From assembly GCF_018320785.1 (NCBI RefSeq), contig NC_054877.1, forward strand, positions 36,354,151 to 36,418,150: a stretch of DNA of 64,000 bases, given 5' to 3'. This DNA comes from Cheilinus undulatus (Eukaryota > Chordata > Actinopteri > Labriformes > Labridae). The notes under the pieces are model-generated. The model made no database searches, was not told where the DNA came from, and saw nothing but the letters and a program-made list of their open reading frames with translations. Positions 1 to 26,929 of this stretch are shown piece by piece. Both the position numbers and the translations under genes were made by a program. Position 1 is the stretch's first letter; every line of letters starts with the position of its first letter.

Positions 1-2360
1 AGTAAAGCATTTCCCATATGCAAGTGACTTTTAAGAACTAAATGCCCTACGTTTTAAAAGTCCATGCTAAGTTCATAAAGCAGATCCCTTTAAACATTTA
101 GCATTTTTACAGTCTGATGTTAATGCTGTCTCCTTTTAACTCGCCTAAAAAGAGGCTTGTGAAAGACAGGAAATGTTTTCTTAACAATAGTTGGAACGTC
201 CCTAATTAAAATACTTAGTAGGTACTTTGAGTTCATACATGTGCAAAGTGCATTCACACTAAGAAGTATACTCAAATAAATTATACCACTGGCACACTCA
301 AAACCATCCAAATATTGAGTGTGGAATAATTGACTCTTAACATCATCACAATGCTATATAGGTGTTGTAGCAGATACAGTTCTGTTAGCATGTTAGCAAC
401 AGCAGCACAATTTTAATCGACACAAGGGCATTTAAGGCAAAATAAATTTGTTTCTTTCTTAAGCAAAAAAATGTTAACATAAAATGCAAGTTAAAAGAAT
501 TCAATAGTGAGTGAAAATATTGAGTGAAATGCATTACTAATGGCAAACTAAAAATCATCCAAATATTGAGTTTGGAACAATTGACTCTTAGCACTATCAC
601 AATGCTATTAAAGGTGTTGTAGCAGATATTGTTCTGTTAGCATGCTGGCGCACAAGCTAATGTTAGCATCCACTAGCTGGCTAATGTGCTTTTAGCAACA
701 GCAGCACAATTTTAACCCCTAAGAACCCACTGTGACACGGGTGTCACACAATATTTAATGTTCCATCACTTTCTTTGTAAATCTTCATTTTTGATTTTTA
801 AATCATGAAGTCCCCACATAACACCTAATGAACATCCGGCCGGTCATGTGACAGACCGTGTGATTTTATGTTTCCAAAGCATCACTTCCAAGATGTCTGT
901 GTGCCAGGTTGACACATTTCACTGAACTCGCACATTTTCAAAAGCTTCTTTTTCAATGCCAAAGGTAAGATTTAAGGCATTTAACAGTTCTAATTGAAAC
1001 AAGGCATTCTTTCGTACATTTAAGCTGTTGGAAACACAGCTATTTTGAGTTAAATCGCAATCAAACATTTGAATCTTTTGGCAGCCCTAGGTTAAACGTA
1101 ACCTCTCACCACACATAGACATCACATCTGGAACGATGAGGACATTCTCAAAAAAAAAAAAAAAAAAAAAAAAAAATCAGTGTTGTCTGGAAGCTGGTTC
1201 AACTTGGTCTAATTTGATGCCAGACTTTTGAGTTGGATCAGCTGAGCAGAGCCTGTTTTTGGTGAACTGTGAACTGATCAGTTCATTTTTCTAAATATAA
1301 ATGCCAGCTGAATGTCGTGCAGTCTGAAGAACATCCATTCATTGCAGTGTGCAGCTGACAAATCTGCACTCCCACGCTCCCTAAAGAAGTCCTGCAAGGG
1401 TAAAGTCCTGGTCCACTGTCACACAGCCAGGACGGATTCTGCATTGTTCCTCCTGAATCTGAGGTTCCACAATCTGCCAGAGCCTCCTTTTCAGCATCCA
1501 CAAGTAAACTTTAAGGTAGGCCATATTTGCTTTGACTTACTTAAAAGAGGATTTATTTTTGTCTGGACTTCCCAGATGAATGTGACTTATAATACATTAA
1601 ATTAGTTTTTTTGGGACAAGAAAATAGACAAGTACATGCTTTGGTTAGAGTTTTTGCAGTGTAAAAGCAGCTGCTGAATTTCAGCTTCAGGAAGCAGCTG
1701 TCCTGCACTACTCAAAGTCTTTAACCTTCTGTTACCAATTTAAGTGATGATAAAATTTAAACAAGAAATGTTTAAAAGCTCCTCATCTTTTCTTTCCCTA
1801 AGCTCTTTAACCCTCCATGTGCATCTTGAGATCAATGAATACTAAAATAACCCATGAAAAGGATTTGTGCTTAAAAATAGAACTAATGGCTACAAAGAGC
1901 GCCCATCCCTGTCAGGGATCCACAAAAACTCCCATTTTACCAAAGCATGCAGAGCTGAGAACACAACACAGCAAAGGCTGTTGTGAAATTTTATTGGGAT
2001 ACTTAAGCAAAATCAGCAATTACAGTGTGAAGTGTAGACATGGAACAAACATCCTGTACAATATTCTCACACATGCTCAGGCAGATTTATAAACTCATAC
2101 ATAATTCACAGTTCTACTAATCTATAAACAACCATTTGATAAATATTGGAAATATTGTAGGTTCATTATAAAAGATATCGAGGAAGACAGGAATATTTGC
2201 TATTAGGAATCAATATGAAAGGCTTATTTTGCAACTTTTAGAGGAGATTTTCAGACCAAAACAAATGTTAGTCTGTTAGTCTCAAATCTATTTGGAAACA
2301 TCTCTTTCATTTCTCAGCTCTGCCCTCACCCTCCTACCTCCACACCTTCCTTGCCCCTCT
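1..2360. other. repeat-rich non-coding DNA, no gene recognised
   Basis: No open reading frame here resembles a known family or shows flanking splice signals that make a coherent gene. What can be seen is a duplicated segment (listed separately), a 27-base adenine run at 1150-1176, and AT-rich sequence. The longest plus-strand frame (1312-1605) is low in recognisable content and is not called as a gene. Confidence 0.6.
301..715. repeat. direct duplication, two diverged copies
   Basis: Two copies of one segment lie at about 301-416 and 550-715. Shared words include ccaaatattgag, ttgactctta and agcagcacaattttaa. The second copy carries about 45 extra bases, near 640-690, that include several gttagca/gctaat words. 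This looks like a local tandem duplication followed by an insertion or deletion. No coding content is seen. Confidence 0.7.
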
Positions 2361-2369
2361 GTCCTAACC

Positions 2370-2900
2370 TTACAAAGCAGATGGATACGCCCATTTCCTT
2401 GTTTTTCACTGGCGAATCCATCTTGCAAAACTCCCATCTGAACCGTTTGTGCCTGTTAGAAAGTGACAGGACCAATCAGCAACGAGGGGCAGTACTTTCA
2501 GGCACGGCAGAGTCGTGACGTAAACGAGCAGCAGCAAGACGCTGGTGCAATTATGGCAGAGGAGCTTAGCATGGACGCTGCCAAAGCTTAAGTTTTATCA
2601 GAACTTGACAGCATTTCTTTGTTAAAAGAAGAACAAAGAACAGCAGTGAGTTGGTTTCTTTTCAAAAATGACAGAGGTCGAGTACTTACATGTCTATAGT
2701 TGCCATGTTTCGCGTTATTCCCCGTAGCTGTGCACGCGCAGCTCTATAGCTACTACGTCACATTTTGTTGCTCTGATTGGCCCGTAGAGTTGTGACAGAC
2801 AAAACGTTCATCCAATCACACTCTGAGTTTTTTTCAAAGCCTCTGCCTTTTCTCAAATGTTTCCTATTGAAGCTTTCCCAAATGGATGTGTGAAACACAT
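2370..2900 (+). repeat. interspersed repeat with decayed helicase-like reading frame
   Basis: This segment belongs to a dispersed family with relatives at 10790-11420, 17900-18250 and (minus strand) 32060-32390. Shared marks are a ccaatcag word, a stretch encoding a peptide like VLSELDSI followed by LLKEEQRTA (about 2593-2650), and a downstream block around tccaatcacactctgag (2811-2827). In the other copies the same frame continues into a peptide resembling the ALLPTGFG Walker-A region of RecQ-type helicases. Here an in-frame stop (near 2590) and drift disrupt it, so it is a relic. The helicase link is an inference from a short motif. Confidence 0.5.
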
Positions 2901-2971
2901 CCATCTGGTGTGTCAGGTTACCTCAGTCCCTGTTTCAACAGCAAACGTCTGTGAGACAGAAGCTGCAGACT

Positions 2972-4519
2972 GAAGTTGGGTTGTATAAGATACAGTGCCT
3001 ATAAAAAGTATTAACCCCCTTGGATGTTTTATCTTTGATGACTTTATAAGATACAGTCATGGTCAGTATAATCTGGCTTTTGACAAAAAAAACTACTCAA
3101 CTTAATGTCAAAGTGAAAACAGAATTCTGTTTGGAAGGCCAAGTTAGTATTCCTGGCTACAATTACACCATAAAGAACAAAAGAATACTCCAAGACACTC
3201 AGAGAAAAGGTTACTGAAAAGTATAAGTCAGGGAATGGAAATAAAAAACTACAAGACACTGAACATCCCCTGTAGTAAATCATCAAAAAATGGAAGAAAT
3301 ATGGCACATGTGTAAATTTGCGTCGATCTGGCTGTCCTCAAAAGTGAGTGGCCATGCAAGAAGGAGACTAGGGAAGACACCTATGACTATCTGTAGGAGT
3401 TCCAAGCTTCAGCAGCTGAGATGGGAGAGACTCTCCGTACAAAAACTTTTGCTAGTGTTCTTCACAAGTCAAAGCTTTATTGGAGAGTGGCAAAGGTAAA
3501 GCCACTGTTGGAGAAAACTCAGATTAAATCTCAACTAGAGTTGGCCAAAGGCATGTGGGTGACTCCATGGTCAAGTGAAAGAAAGTTCTTTGGTCTGATG
3601 AGACAAAATAGTGCTTTTTGGCCATCAGACAATATGCTATGTTTGGTGGACACCAAGCACATCACTACAAACATACCATCCCCACTGTGAAGCATCATGC
3701 CGTGGGGATGCTTCTGGGCAGGTAAAATGGATGAGACAAAATGCAGGAAAATCCTCAAGGACAATCTTATTCAGTCTGCAAAAGAACAACAGCTTGGGAG
3801 GCAATTTATTTCCACGCATGACTATGACCTGAAGCAAACACTGAAAGCTACACAGAAATGGTTTAATGACAACCACAATGAATGTTACAGTGGCCAAGTC
3901 AAAGCCCAGACCTCAATCCAATAGAGAATGTGTGGCTAGACTTGAAAATGGCTGTTCACGTCTGATTCCTGTGCAATCTGACAGAGCTTGAGCAGTTTTT
4001 GCAAAGAAGAGTGGAGTAAAACTGAAGCGTCCAGATGTGCAAGCCCGATTGAGACTTTTTAAAGGCACTGTACTTGGCAAAAGTAGTGGCATTGACCTAC
4101 AGATATTTCAGTGAGCACTGTCCCTTTAAGAAAAGCGTGCTGAGGGCATCTGCCTGGAAGCAAGGCTGTACAACGCTGCAGACGGGTCCGGTGTGGTGAA
4201 ATAGCATGTAACCAAAAGGTTGCTTGCAAAATAGTGGCAAACACAGAGACTTTCCGGATGAAAAATAAAATGCTTCAACAATTTTTTTAACAAGGCGTAC
4301 AACAGAGCCAACACTGGTTTTTGGCTCATTTTCACATAAAACTCACTAAATTACATGGAGTGACTGTACCCATCTGTTGTGCTATATAGCCTAGCTTCCT
4401 GGCAGGTGCCCCCAGCATGATCTGCTTAAAGGGACAGCACGCACTAAAATTATTGGAGGGTAATTCTGTTACTGTTGTAACCTCATACAACCCAACTTAA
4501 AAATTATCAAAATATCCCT
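2972..4519. mobile_element. TTAA-type miniature transposon split by a Tc1 insertion
   Basis: The outer parts (2972-2992 and 4071-4519) match the complete miniature element at 7372-8019. Both have the arm ending gttgggttgtata, a central pair of inverted arms (cctggaagcaaggctgtac against gcctagcttcctggcaggt), and a right end reading aaatatcccttta. The left terminal repeat is missing, so the copy is 5' truncated. A Tc1 element (2993-4070) sits in the left arm. The right flank has drifted from TTAA to TTAG. Confidence 0.75.
2993..4070 (+). mobile_element. Tc1/mariner transposon, inactive copy
   Basis: The terminal repeats are cagtgcctataaaaagtatt at the left and its imperfect inverse (right end aaaggcactg), each bordered by a TA dinucleotide at 2991-2992 and 4071-4072. 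That is the classic Tc1 target duplication. The 1078-base interior holds a broken transposase frame on the plus strand: stretches resembling SSERKFFGLMRQ near 3573-3610 and an N-terminal helix-turn-helix segment near 3190-3430 are separated by stops and frameshifts. A sister copy begins at 26930 and a third terminal fragment lies at 30756-30890. Confidence 0.88.
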
Positions 4520-5122
4520 TTAGGTATCTATAAGCATCTAAATTTGCTCTCTGTTTGTTTCATAAGACCAAAGAAATCTTTTCTTTTATTTGAAAAGTTC
4601 TCATTCAGTAGTACCCCTTTGACCACACTCCATCATAACACCCCTAGACACAGTGTCCCTGATTGGATGGGGCCATCACTCTTCTTCCACCTGATAACAA
4701 GGAAAGTGTGAGCGCAGAGCTGAGAAAACAAACTCAGAGGGAGTCTGACCTCTCTTATTAGGAAGACGTTACTCCACAATATATTTACATATGGTGTGAC
4801 TGATTTTTGCGCTATCAGCATTCAGAATGTTGCATATTAAGCCTTTAAGAACAGTAAAGACTTTGTGGACAGAGAGGTGTAGATGTAGGATAAATATGCA
4901 GCAGTAAAGGCTGTAACTGTAATTCTAGCTCTATTTTTCTCGGTTCGTGCTCTGAGAATATGGCGTGATGCTGCTGAGGTTTGTATTAACACCTGTGCTC
5001 TGAGAGGAGGCTCTAACATTAAATCCTTACCCTGTTAATGTTGCCAGGGTGAAGATAAAAGCTGGACATTAAAGAAAAAAACTCTCATCAGCACTCCTTG
5101 TGCATTTCTTTTGGCCTGAGTT

Positions 5123-20055
<14,933 letters not shown>

Positions 20056-21455
20056 CTTGCAGGCTGCTTGGGATCACTCGGCGGGACGGTGGAAAGTGCA
20101 GGAGCGAAGTGCTGTCGGGAGCGCGCGGCACTGAGTGCACCAGTGATTCCTTTTTTTTCTCCACGAGGCGGTCTGGAGCCTGGCATGCACGCGCCGATAG
20201 ATTATAAAGGATTATACGGTCGATTATATTTAATTCTACGTTTGTTTGTAACAATAAACTTTGTTGTGTTGCCATCAGCGTCTCTTCTCTAATCTGTTCA
20301 TGTTGTTTTTAATAGCTTCATGCAATCGATTATTCCTGATGAAAGAGGGCACAAAACTTCGAATATTTAAAGGAACATACAAGTAGTTTAATATCATGGT
20401 AGGTCCAAGTGAAAAAAAAAAATACCCCCTAACATTAGAAAAGTTTTTATAGGACATAATATAATATAATGTGACTTAACTGAATTGAGCAATGTCCACA
20501 ATATCATAACAAATTTCACATACAATATTATATTTCACTTGTAGTATTCATAACATTAGCAGAACTGTTAAAATCTTTTTACTGTGACTAATCTCAGAAT
20601 TAATGGAGTTAATCACGATAAATCTCAGCGTTTTATGAATTTTACACTATTTTGCATTCAAAACCGTTTTTGTTTCTTTTGAAATATAATATAATTCAAT
20701 ATACTATAATATGATATTATATTATATTATATTATATTATATTATATTATATTATATTATATAACATAATATAATATAATATAATATATTAAGATTTTCA
20801 ATTAATTCGAATTTCAGTCATGATTAATCTCATTATTTCTTTTGTAATCACAATTTACTAAAGAAATTTTGAAATTCCATAATCACATTGCAATCAATGT
20901 ATTGATTTTCAAAGCCCTAGAAATATAATATAATATAATATAATATAATATATATCCATAAATAAGTGTAAAGATATATAAATAAAAATCATTCTGAGAC
21001 GGTTAAATGTTCATTTAAATAACAGCAACATAGAGCATGTTATTTTTAAAAAGGCTTACATAGGCTATAGGTAATAGACTATTGTCTATGATTTTAAAAA
21101 GTGTGTTTATATGATGTAAAAATCCCCACTACCTAAATGAAATAGAATAGATTATTAAATTATTATCTTGCCACATCTATAATACAAACATAGGCTGATC
21201 TATCTATTTCAACCGATAAATGAAATCAGAAACACAGATGTCTTCTTTAAAGTGCCTCTGCTCAAGATAACACACTTTAATTTTGTAACTTTTTAAAAAA
21301 CAAAACATTGTGTGTAGTGATTCGCAGTACTGTAGGCCATGGTGAACAGTTTACAAAGAGCACGGTCTATTGTTGACATAACCTAACAGCACATGCACTG
21401 ATTCCGCTAGAAAAGTCAATGACAGATGTTTGTCCATCACAGGCTACCATAGTAT

Positions 21456-21463
21456 CCGGAAGT
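21456..21463 (+). promoter_or_regulatory. ETS-type motif at the presumed ints15 start region
   Basis: CCGGAAGT, the consensus of ETS/GABP-type factors, lies about 80 bases upstream of the donor of the presumed non-coding first exon. Such sites are common just upstream of transcription starts of housekeeping genes. Binding is inferred, not shown. Confidence 0.45.
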
Positions 21464-21469
21464 GGCTTA

Positions 21470-21540
21470 TCTTCGCATTGAGGCTGTTCACTTGACTGAT
21501 ACTCGATTAGTTTCTAAAGAATCGGAAGCTTTCTCCAGGG
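21470..21540 (+). other. ints15: probable non-coding first exon of ints15
   Basis: A strong donor (aggg followed by gtaagag) ends at 21540. The coding exon at 22121 is preceded by an acceptor (tgtttctcttaag at about 22103-22115), so an intron of about 575 bases in the 5' leader is likely. The 5' limit is approximate. The acceptor lacks a CAG, which lowers confidence. Confidence 0.45.
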
Positions 21541-22120
21541 GTAAGAGTTTGTTTAAACGTTTATTTCGTTTGAATGTCCACAATGACAGCACGCGCTCAT
21601 AAGATGCCTAGCAAAATAGAAAAAGTCCACTAAGCTAATGTTGCTAATGCTAACTGTAGCAGGATGGAGGAGACCGACTCACTGAAGCTGGTTCACTAGA
21701 GAAGTGTTAAGCGTTGAGCCCAAGACATACAAGACTGCCTGTAAAAATACAGCACTAAATATAGACTTACGTTGTTCCTTGTGTCAGCTTTCTGTCAGTT
21801 GTTTTCTCCGTTCGTACTTAAACATGTACGAATGGAGGACAGGTACATTGTTTTGTTGTAGCTTAACGTTTTTTATTTGTTCTACTAGGTGTTCTCTTCT
21901 GTGAATACATGAACAGTTTTTTTCATTCATTGAACATTTTTTTCATTTCAATAATTTACCACTTCTATAGCCAAGTCTAATACATCCTTTTCACGTGTTG
22001 TGAATAAAATAGACGCATAGAATATCACCTTTCTGAATCAATTTTAACACTCTTGAACCATAAACACAAAACATCCGTTTTTGAGGTTAGCTGTTTTGTT
22101 TGTGTTTCTCTTAAGTGGTG

Positions 22121-25100
22121 ATGGGTGACATCCGTCAGTCGTTGCTGCCTCGTGATGTCCTGAGTGCAGCCAAGGAGCTGCTGTATCACCTGGACATCTA
22201 CATCTGTAACCTGGTGCAGTCAGGGAGGCAGCCTCCTCAGGTCGACTCAAAAACCCTAGAGCTGGTGGAGGAGTTTATCCTACATGCCCCGAAAGACAGA
22301 AACACCCCAGCCAGGGTAAGACATGACCTTGACGTGCTTTACCACTAATACCTTGATACATGCACAAATGTGTACAGCTAATACATTGTGTTTTTCTTTC
22401 AGAGGATGAGTGCTCTGCAGGAGCTCCAGCTGTTGGAGATCATGTGCAGCTGTTTCCAGGAACAGAGCCGGGACACCGTGCGGCAGCTCATGTTCTCAGC
22501 CCTGTTCAGTCTCCAAGGAAACCAGGCAGATGAAAGTCGGATGGCACTGTTAGGGAAGCTGGTCTCCATGGCGGTTGCTGTGGGCAGGGTGCCTATCTTG
22601 GAGTGTGCTGCTACCTGGTTACAGGTGAGGGTTTTTACACATACAACTCAAATAGCGTTCAAACTTGAGTTTTATTCTGCTCTGTACAATTCAGATCCTA
22701 GACCAAATCTGCATATTTTTTGTGTAAAATGTATTAGCTTTATTTAATTTGTGGAAACAGGTTTTAGTATTTTTTTTAAATGTACCTCTGAGTAGGGTGC
22801 TGGTGTAGCTCAGTGGGTTGAGCAGGCGCCCATAAGCATACACTAAAGTCCTCTATGCACTGGGATTGATTGGCACATGTTTGGTGTCTGTCTTCCTCCA
22901 TTATAGGCAAAATGCCTTTAAAATAAGATCTTGGCAAAAATCCAAGTCCTTAGGTATATCTATGTATTTTCAAACAAGATACAGGGTAAGATAATATCAT
23001 TTATATAGTTGATGTTGAGGCATTGAAAACAAGATGCCAGGCTTAATTCTCATTGAAAATATAGTTTAAAGTAAGAACAACTAACCATATTTGTTAATTT
23101 ACCTTAAGAACATTTACCGTATATAATGACTGAAAAAAAATAATACAGATACTTGTTTGATAACACAGCAACAAATAGGAAATAGACAAAAATAGAAGTC
23201 CTATGCACTCATACTTTTTTTTTATAATTTAGGAATTTTAATCATCAAAAATTGATTAAGAACTCCTGCACATTGACTGAATATCCTCAGTGCATCAGCA
23301 ATGTTTGTAAAAGTGAGTGGACTGAAGAGTGAGGGAAACCCCTTAAACTTTAGATTTGCCTTTCGGTGGTTCATAGTGTAGCTACCTGCACAGAGGAAGC
23401 AGAAAAACAAAACATGCAGATGCCTCAGGGATTTCCTTTTTGTGGCAAAAGGGGATGCAGCATTTTCCCTTGATGGTAGATAACTTTAAAGAAAAAGATA
23501 CTACAAGCATATAACTTGAATTTTGGAACAAATGTGTTTTAATCACTGGCTACAGCAAAGAACGTTATATGAGGCTTCTGTAACAGTTTACTTTGAGATG
23601 TAAATTGGTTATGTTTTTCTGCAGAGAACCCACAGAGTGTACTGCGTACGTCTGGCACAGGTGCTTGTAGACGACTACTGTAGTTTAGTGCCAGGCTCTG
23701 TGTCCACACTTCAAAACATCCACAGTGCCAGCCCACGCTTCTGCTGCCAGTTCATCACTGCAGTCACCACCCTCTATGACCTCACCTCAGGTACTTGGGG
23801 AAAACAAAAAAAGTAAAGTTGTATTAAAAAGTTAAATTTGAGAACAAGGTAAATATTATGTCATTATGTTAACTTGAGATGTTTGGTGTCATTTTAAACA
23901 TTATTTTATGTGTTTAGAGGAGCTCACTCCTCCTCTAGAACTTCTCCAGATGATTGTGTCATGGATCCAGGACGACCCTCGTCTGGTCCTCATCACCTTC
24001 CTGAACTCACCCCTCTCTGGCAGCCAGCCAATCAGCTCACTGGATGTCACACCATTAGGCGGGTTAGTGCGCTGGTGCGTCAAAGCACCGCTGGCCTACA
24101 GAAAGGAAAAAAAGCAGGCCTTAACCAATGGCACCGCTGAGAGTGAGACAGAAGTTGGGCCACTTTTCTCAGGCCTCCATCTGAGTGTCCTTCAGGTGAG
24201 CATTTACGTACTTATATACAACGAAGAATACCTAATAAATCCAGTTTTAACAGCAAAGATAATCTACCTATTTAACATTGTCTCCCACATTCAGGTCTTC
24301 ATGCTCTTGCCTAGTATACTAAATGAGAAGGGGCTGTTTGGTCGTCTGGCACTGCTCCAGGTTGAGTCCCTGGCTGCTCTGACTTCAGACCTCTCCAGGT
24401 TGTTGGACCAGGCTGACAAACATACTCATACATCATCTGCAGATGCACACTCGCTGTCCCAGCTGACCCTGGACCGGCTAGCACAGGCCCTGCAGGTGGC
24501 AATGGCAAATGGAGCTTTGCTCTGCTCGAGAGGTAAGATTGTTAAAAAAAGAACAACTAACAGTATTTCAGTGCAGAGGTAAGAAAAATGGATAGAAGAG
24601 GAGAGAAACATTTCTATTTAGGAAAACCTTAGCTGTGTTATTGAGTCTGGGATTTTGACTCTAATCACTTGTCATATGGTTTATCTGCTGATGCTACAAC
24701 AGTATTTGAGGTCTTTTCTCATGCTTCCTTACAGAGGACCTGCGAGCCATCTGTTCCCGCCTCCCACACAACAAGTAAGAACTGTTTACTATACACTAAC
24801 ATGGTCACTATTCCCCCTTTAACTTAATTACAGCTGGAAAACTATGACTACAACTTATAGAGTACAGCTTCAATATGCTCTTTATACTCTTGTAACAACT
24901 TATAAACATCTAGTGGGGCCATAATGTTTTGGATGGGGAGTATTGTGTTATGTGGCGCAATCCCAAAGTACCCATTTCAAGACAGACTTTGGGAACAGAG
25001 AGCAAAAATAAGTCTTGTTACTGAGTCACAGAGCAAAGACTAACTTCCAGCACTTTTTATTCATGTGAAAATTTTTAGTCATAATTTTAGTCTACAGAAT

Positions 25101-26185
25101 AAACACTGACTAGGTGTAAAGTCCTTGGTAAAATAAGATTGTCATGCTGATAGTTTTGAGAGGTTGGATAGCTCTGAAGATGATGAGGAGCTAATTGCAC
25201 CAGGCAATTTGGTGTCGGCAGTGAGCAATTACACTTTTGTCTTCCATGAGCGGAGTTAATTTTGGCCTCCACCATTATTTACATTTTCCATACATAATGT
25301 TATGGTTGTTTTTTTTTAAATGGCTCTAGGTTTATGCTGTAGGCTTTGGTAATCACCTATGCAAAATGCTTTGTCATATTGTTCATACACTTTTGGCGCT
25401 GTTTGAGGATTAAAGGCTGTTAGCTTAAGTTATTACCACCAGTTTGCATGTTAGGATACAGTTGGGTATGAAGGGCAGCGCTGTAAAAAACACTGGGTTA
25501 AAGATGCTTTTCCCTGATTGGTTAAATAAAATCAAAACGTCCTATCCGTGACAATATTTCAGTTAGTTTGGACGTAAATCTCTCCTAGGTAAGATGAACC
25601 TTGCGTCTCTGTGGTGCAAACTAACAATGACACAACTTACAACTTCACTATTGCTGTCGTAGTGTTTAGTGTGGATTCTATGCCATATCTTAAGACAGAT
25701 TTCACTCAGCCGCTGCAGCAGGCGGTACAAGTGTAACCCAGTTTTGAATTAGAAAAAGATATATATTTTTAGATGAGAAAGAGGCGTGCAGTGTTAATAT
25801 CTGCTGATTGTGTGGTAGCTGTGCCTCAGCTCCCAGCTTTGTCTTTTAATATACAAGATATGAAAATCAGATTCATTTTTTGCTTCACTCTAACATTTCT
25901 CTTCTCTCCTCTTTGTCATTTTTTCGTTTTCCTCTCTCCAGTTTGCTTCAGCTGGTGCTGTCAGGCCCGGTGATGTACTACAATAACATCCACACTCCTC
26001 CTCTGGCCTTCAGCCCACACGCTGCTCACTCCCCCATCGCCTCACATCCCACTCACTCTCCTCACCCTGCACACCCCACTCACCCCACGCACACACCACT
26101 GGCCCCCCACCCCTCTTCTCATGCTCAGTATCCTGGTCAGCCGTTCATGACGGGGATGCCGTTCCCCTACAGACCCAGCCACTAA
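22121..26185 (+). CDS. ints15: Integrator complex subunit 15
   Basis: INTS15 (human C7orf26) is a subunit of the nuclear Integrator complex, which cleaves snRNA and other RNA polymerase II transcripts. Seven coding exons join with matching phases: 22121-22315, 22403-22624, 23625-23790, 23918-24195, 24295-24532, 24735-24774 and 25942-26185, giving 460 residues; the human protein is 449. The start MGDIRQSLLPRDVLSAAKEL matches the human N-terminus in register. Other recognised blocks are LQELQLLEIMC, LLGKLVSMAVAVGR, VYCVRLAQVLVDDYC, SPRFCCQFIT, LVRWCVKAPLAY, LDRLAQALQVAMANGALLC and SRLPHNNLLQLVLSGPV. The family is a helical-repeat protein with no catalytic site. The last exon encodes a His/Pro-rich tail, longer than the human one, ending in FPYRPSH. 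The reading frame is intact. It is transcribed divergently from rgs11. Confidence 0.96.
22794..22925 (+). mobile_element. tRNA-derived SINE, degraded
   Basis: Contains an A-box-like tRNA head (tgtagctcagtgggttgagc) followed by the fish SINE body (actaaagtcctctatgcac, then gtctgtcttcctccattata and ggcaaaatgcc). The B box is decayed. It lies in ints15 intron 2. Ends are approximate and I could not define a target duplication. Confidence 0.75.
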
Positions 26186-26264
26186 AAGTGACCCAACATG
26201 TCTGCAGATGTGAAGCTGTCTGTTAATGTAAGTGTGTGAATGTTGTTGTCAGTTTGTATGTTTG

Positions 26265-26346
26265 AATAAATGGTTGATGAGTGTTGTTAATGAGCACATT
26301 TTCTGTAGCTATAATAGTCTGTGTGGCTGACGTATTGTCCAATAAA
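26265..26346 (+). terminator. ints15: polyadenylation signals of ints15
   Basis: AATAAA occurs at 26265-26270 and again at 26341-26346, 80 and 156 bases after the stop codon. The second is followed by a T-rich and GT-rich stretch (tttttttacc, then ttggtgttgttcc) that fits a cleavage downstream element. Which is used cannot be told from sequence. Confidence 0.6.
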
Positions 26347-26929
26347 TATTTTTTTACCTCATTCTTGGTGTTGTTCCTGATTTCACCACTTGTGGTCACT
26401 GTTGATCTACTCACAGCTGCAGATATCCAGTTAGATCAGCTCTCAAATGACCAAACAGACATTCATTTTAGGGCTTCTTTTTCCTTCTTTTAGTCCAGAA
26501 TGTACAAAAGCCTGCCAGAGGCTTTATTATACCTCATGAAGACTAAAAGAGTGCAGATGTATGATTTAAATGTAGTTTATTTTAGATTTTTCTGATCCAA
26601 GTTGACAAAACATTACAACCACAAGAAAGCAAAGGATCCAAGCTAAAAGACAGAGTATGAAAATTGAAAAGAAACATCTGCCAAGCATCAAAAGTTATGC
26701 CGTATGCTCACAACAGGTGTTTTTTTTTCCCAAATAGTCCAAGGAACAAACCCATACCTCCAAAAAACCTCTGTCTGAATCAGACCTCTGAAACTGTAGC
26801 CCTTTCTTTTGAGCTGCAGCAACTGTTTCACATGGAACTCTCTGTCAAATGTAAGAACAAGAGCCTTTTCACAGTAAAAGTCTGGATGGGTTGAAACAGA
26901 AAAATACGTTGTGGAATATAACAAACTTA

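Larger units (their letters stand above)
20056..22120. other. rgs11-ints15 head-to-head intergenic region with decayed repeats
   Basis: The two genes diverge from this interval, and their start codons are 2065 bases apart. It contains (ATATT)n microsatellites at about 20713-20790 and 20924-20952. It also contains a degraded repeat around 20560-20915 with goal-post words such as gttaatcacgat and gattaatctcatt, ending in aaagccctag, which resembles the end of a hAT-type element. The promoter-proximal part for ints15 is near 21420-21540. Confidence 0.6.

Noticed and set aside
1312-1605. 97-codon plus-strand frame
   Set aside because: No family resemblance, no convincing splice partners, and low-information composition.
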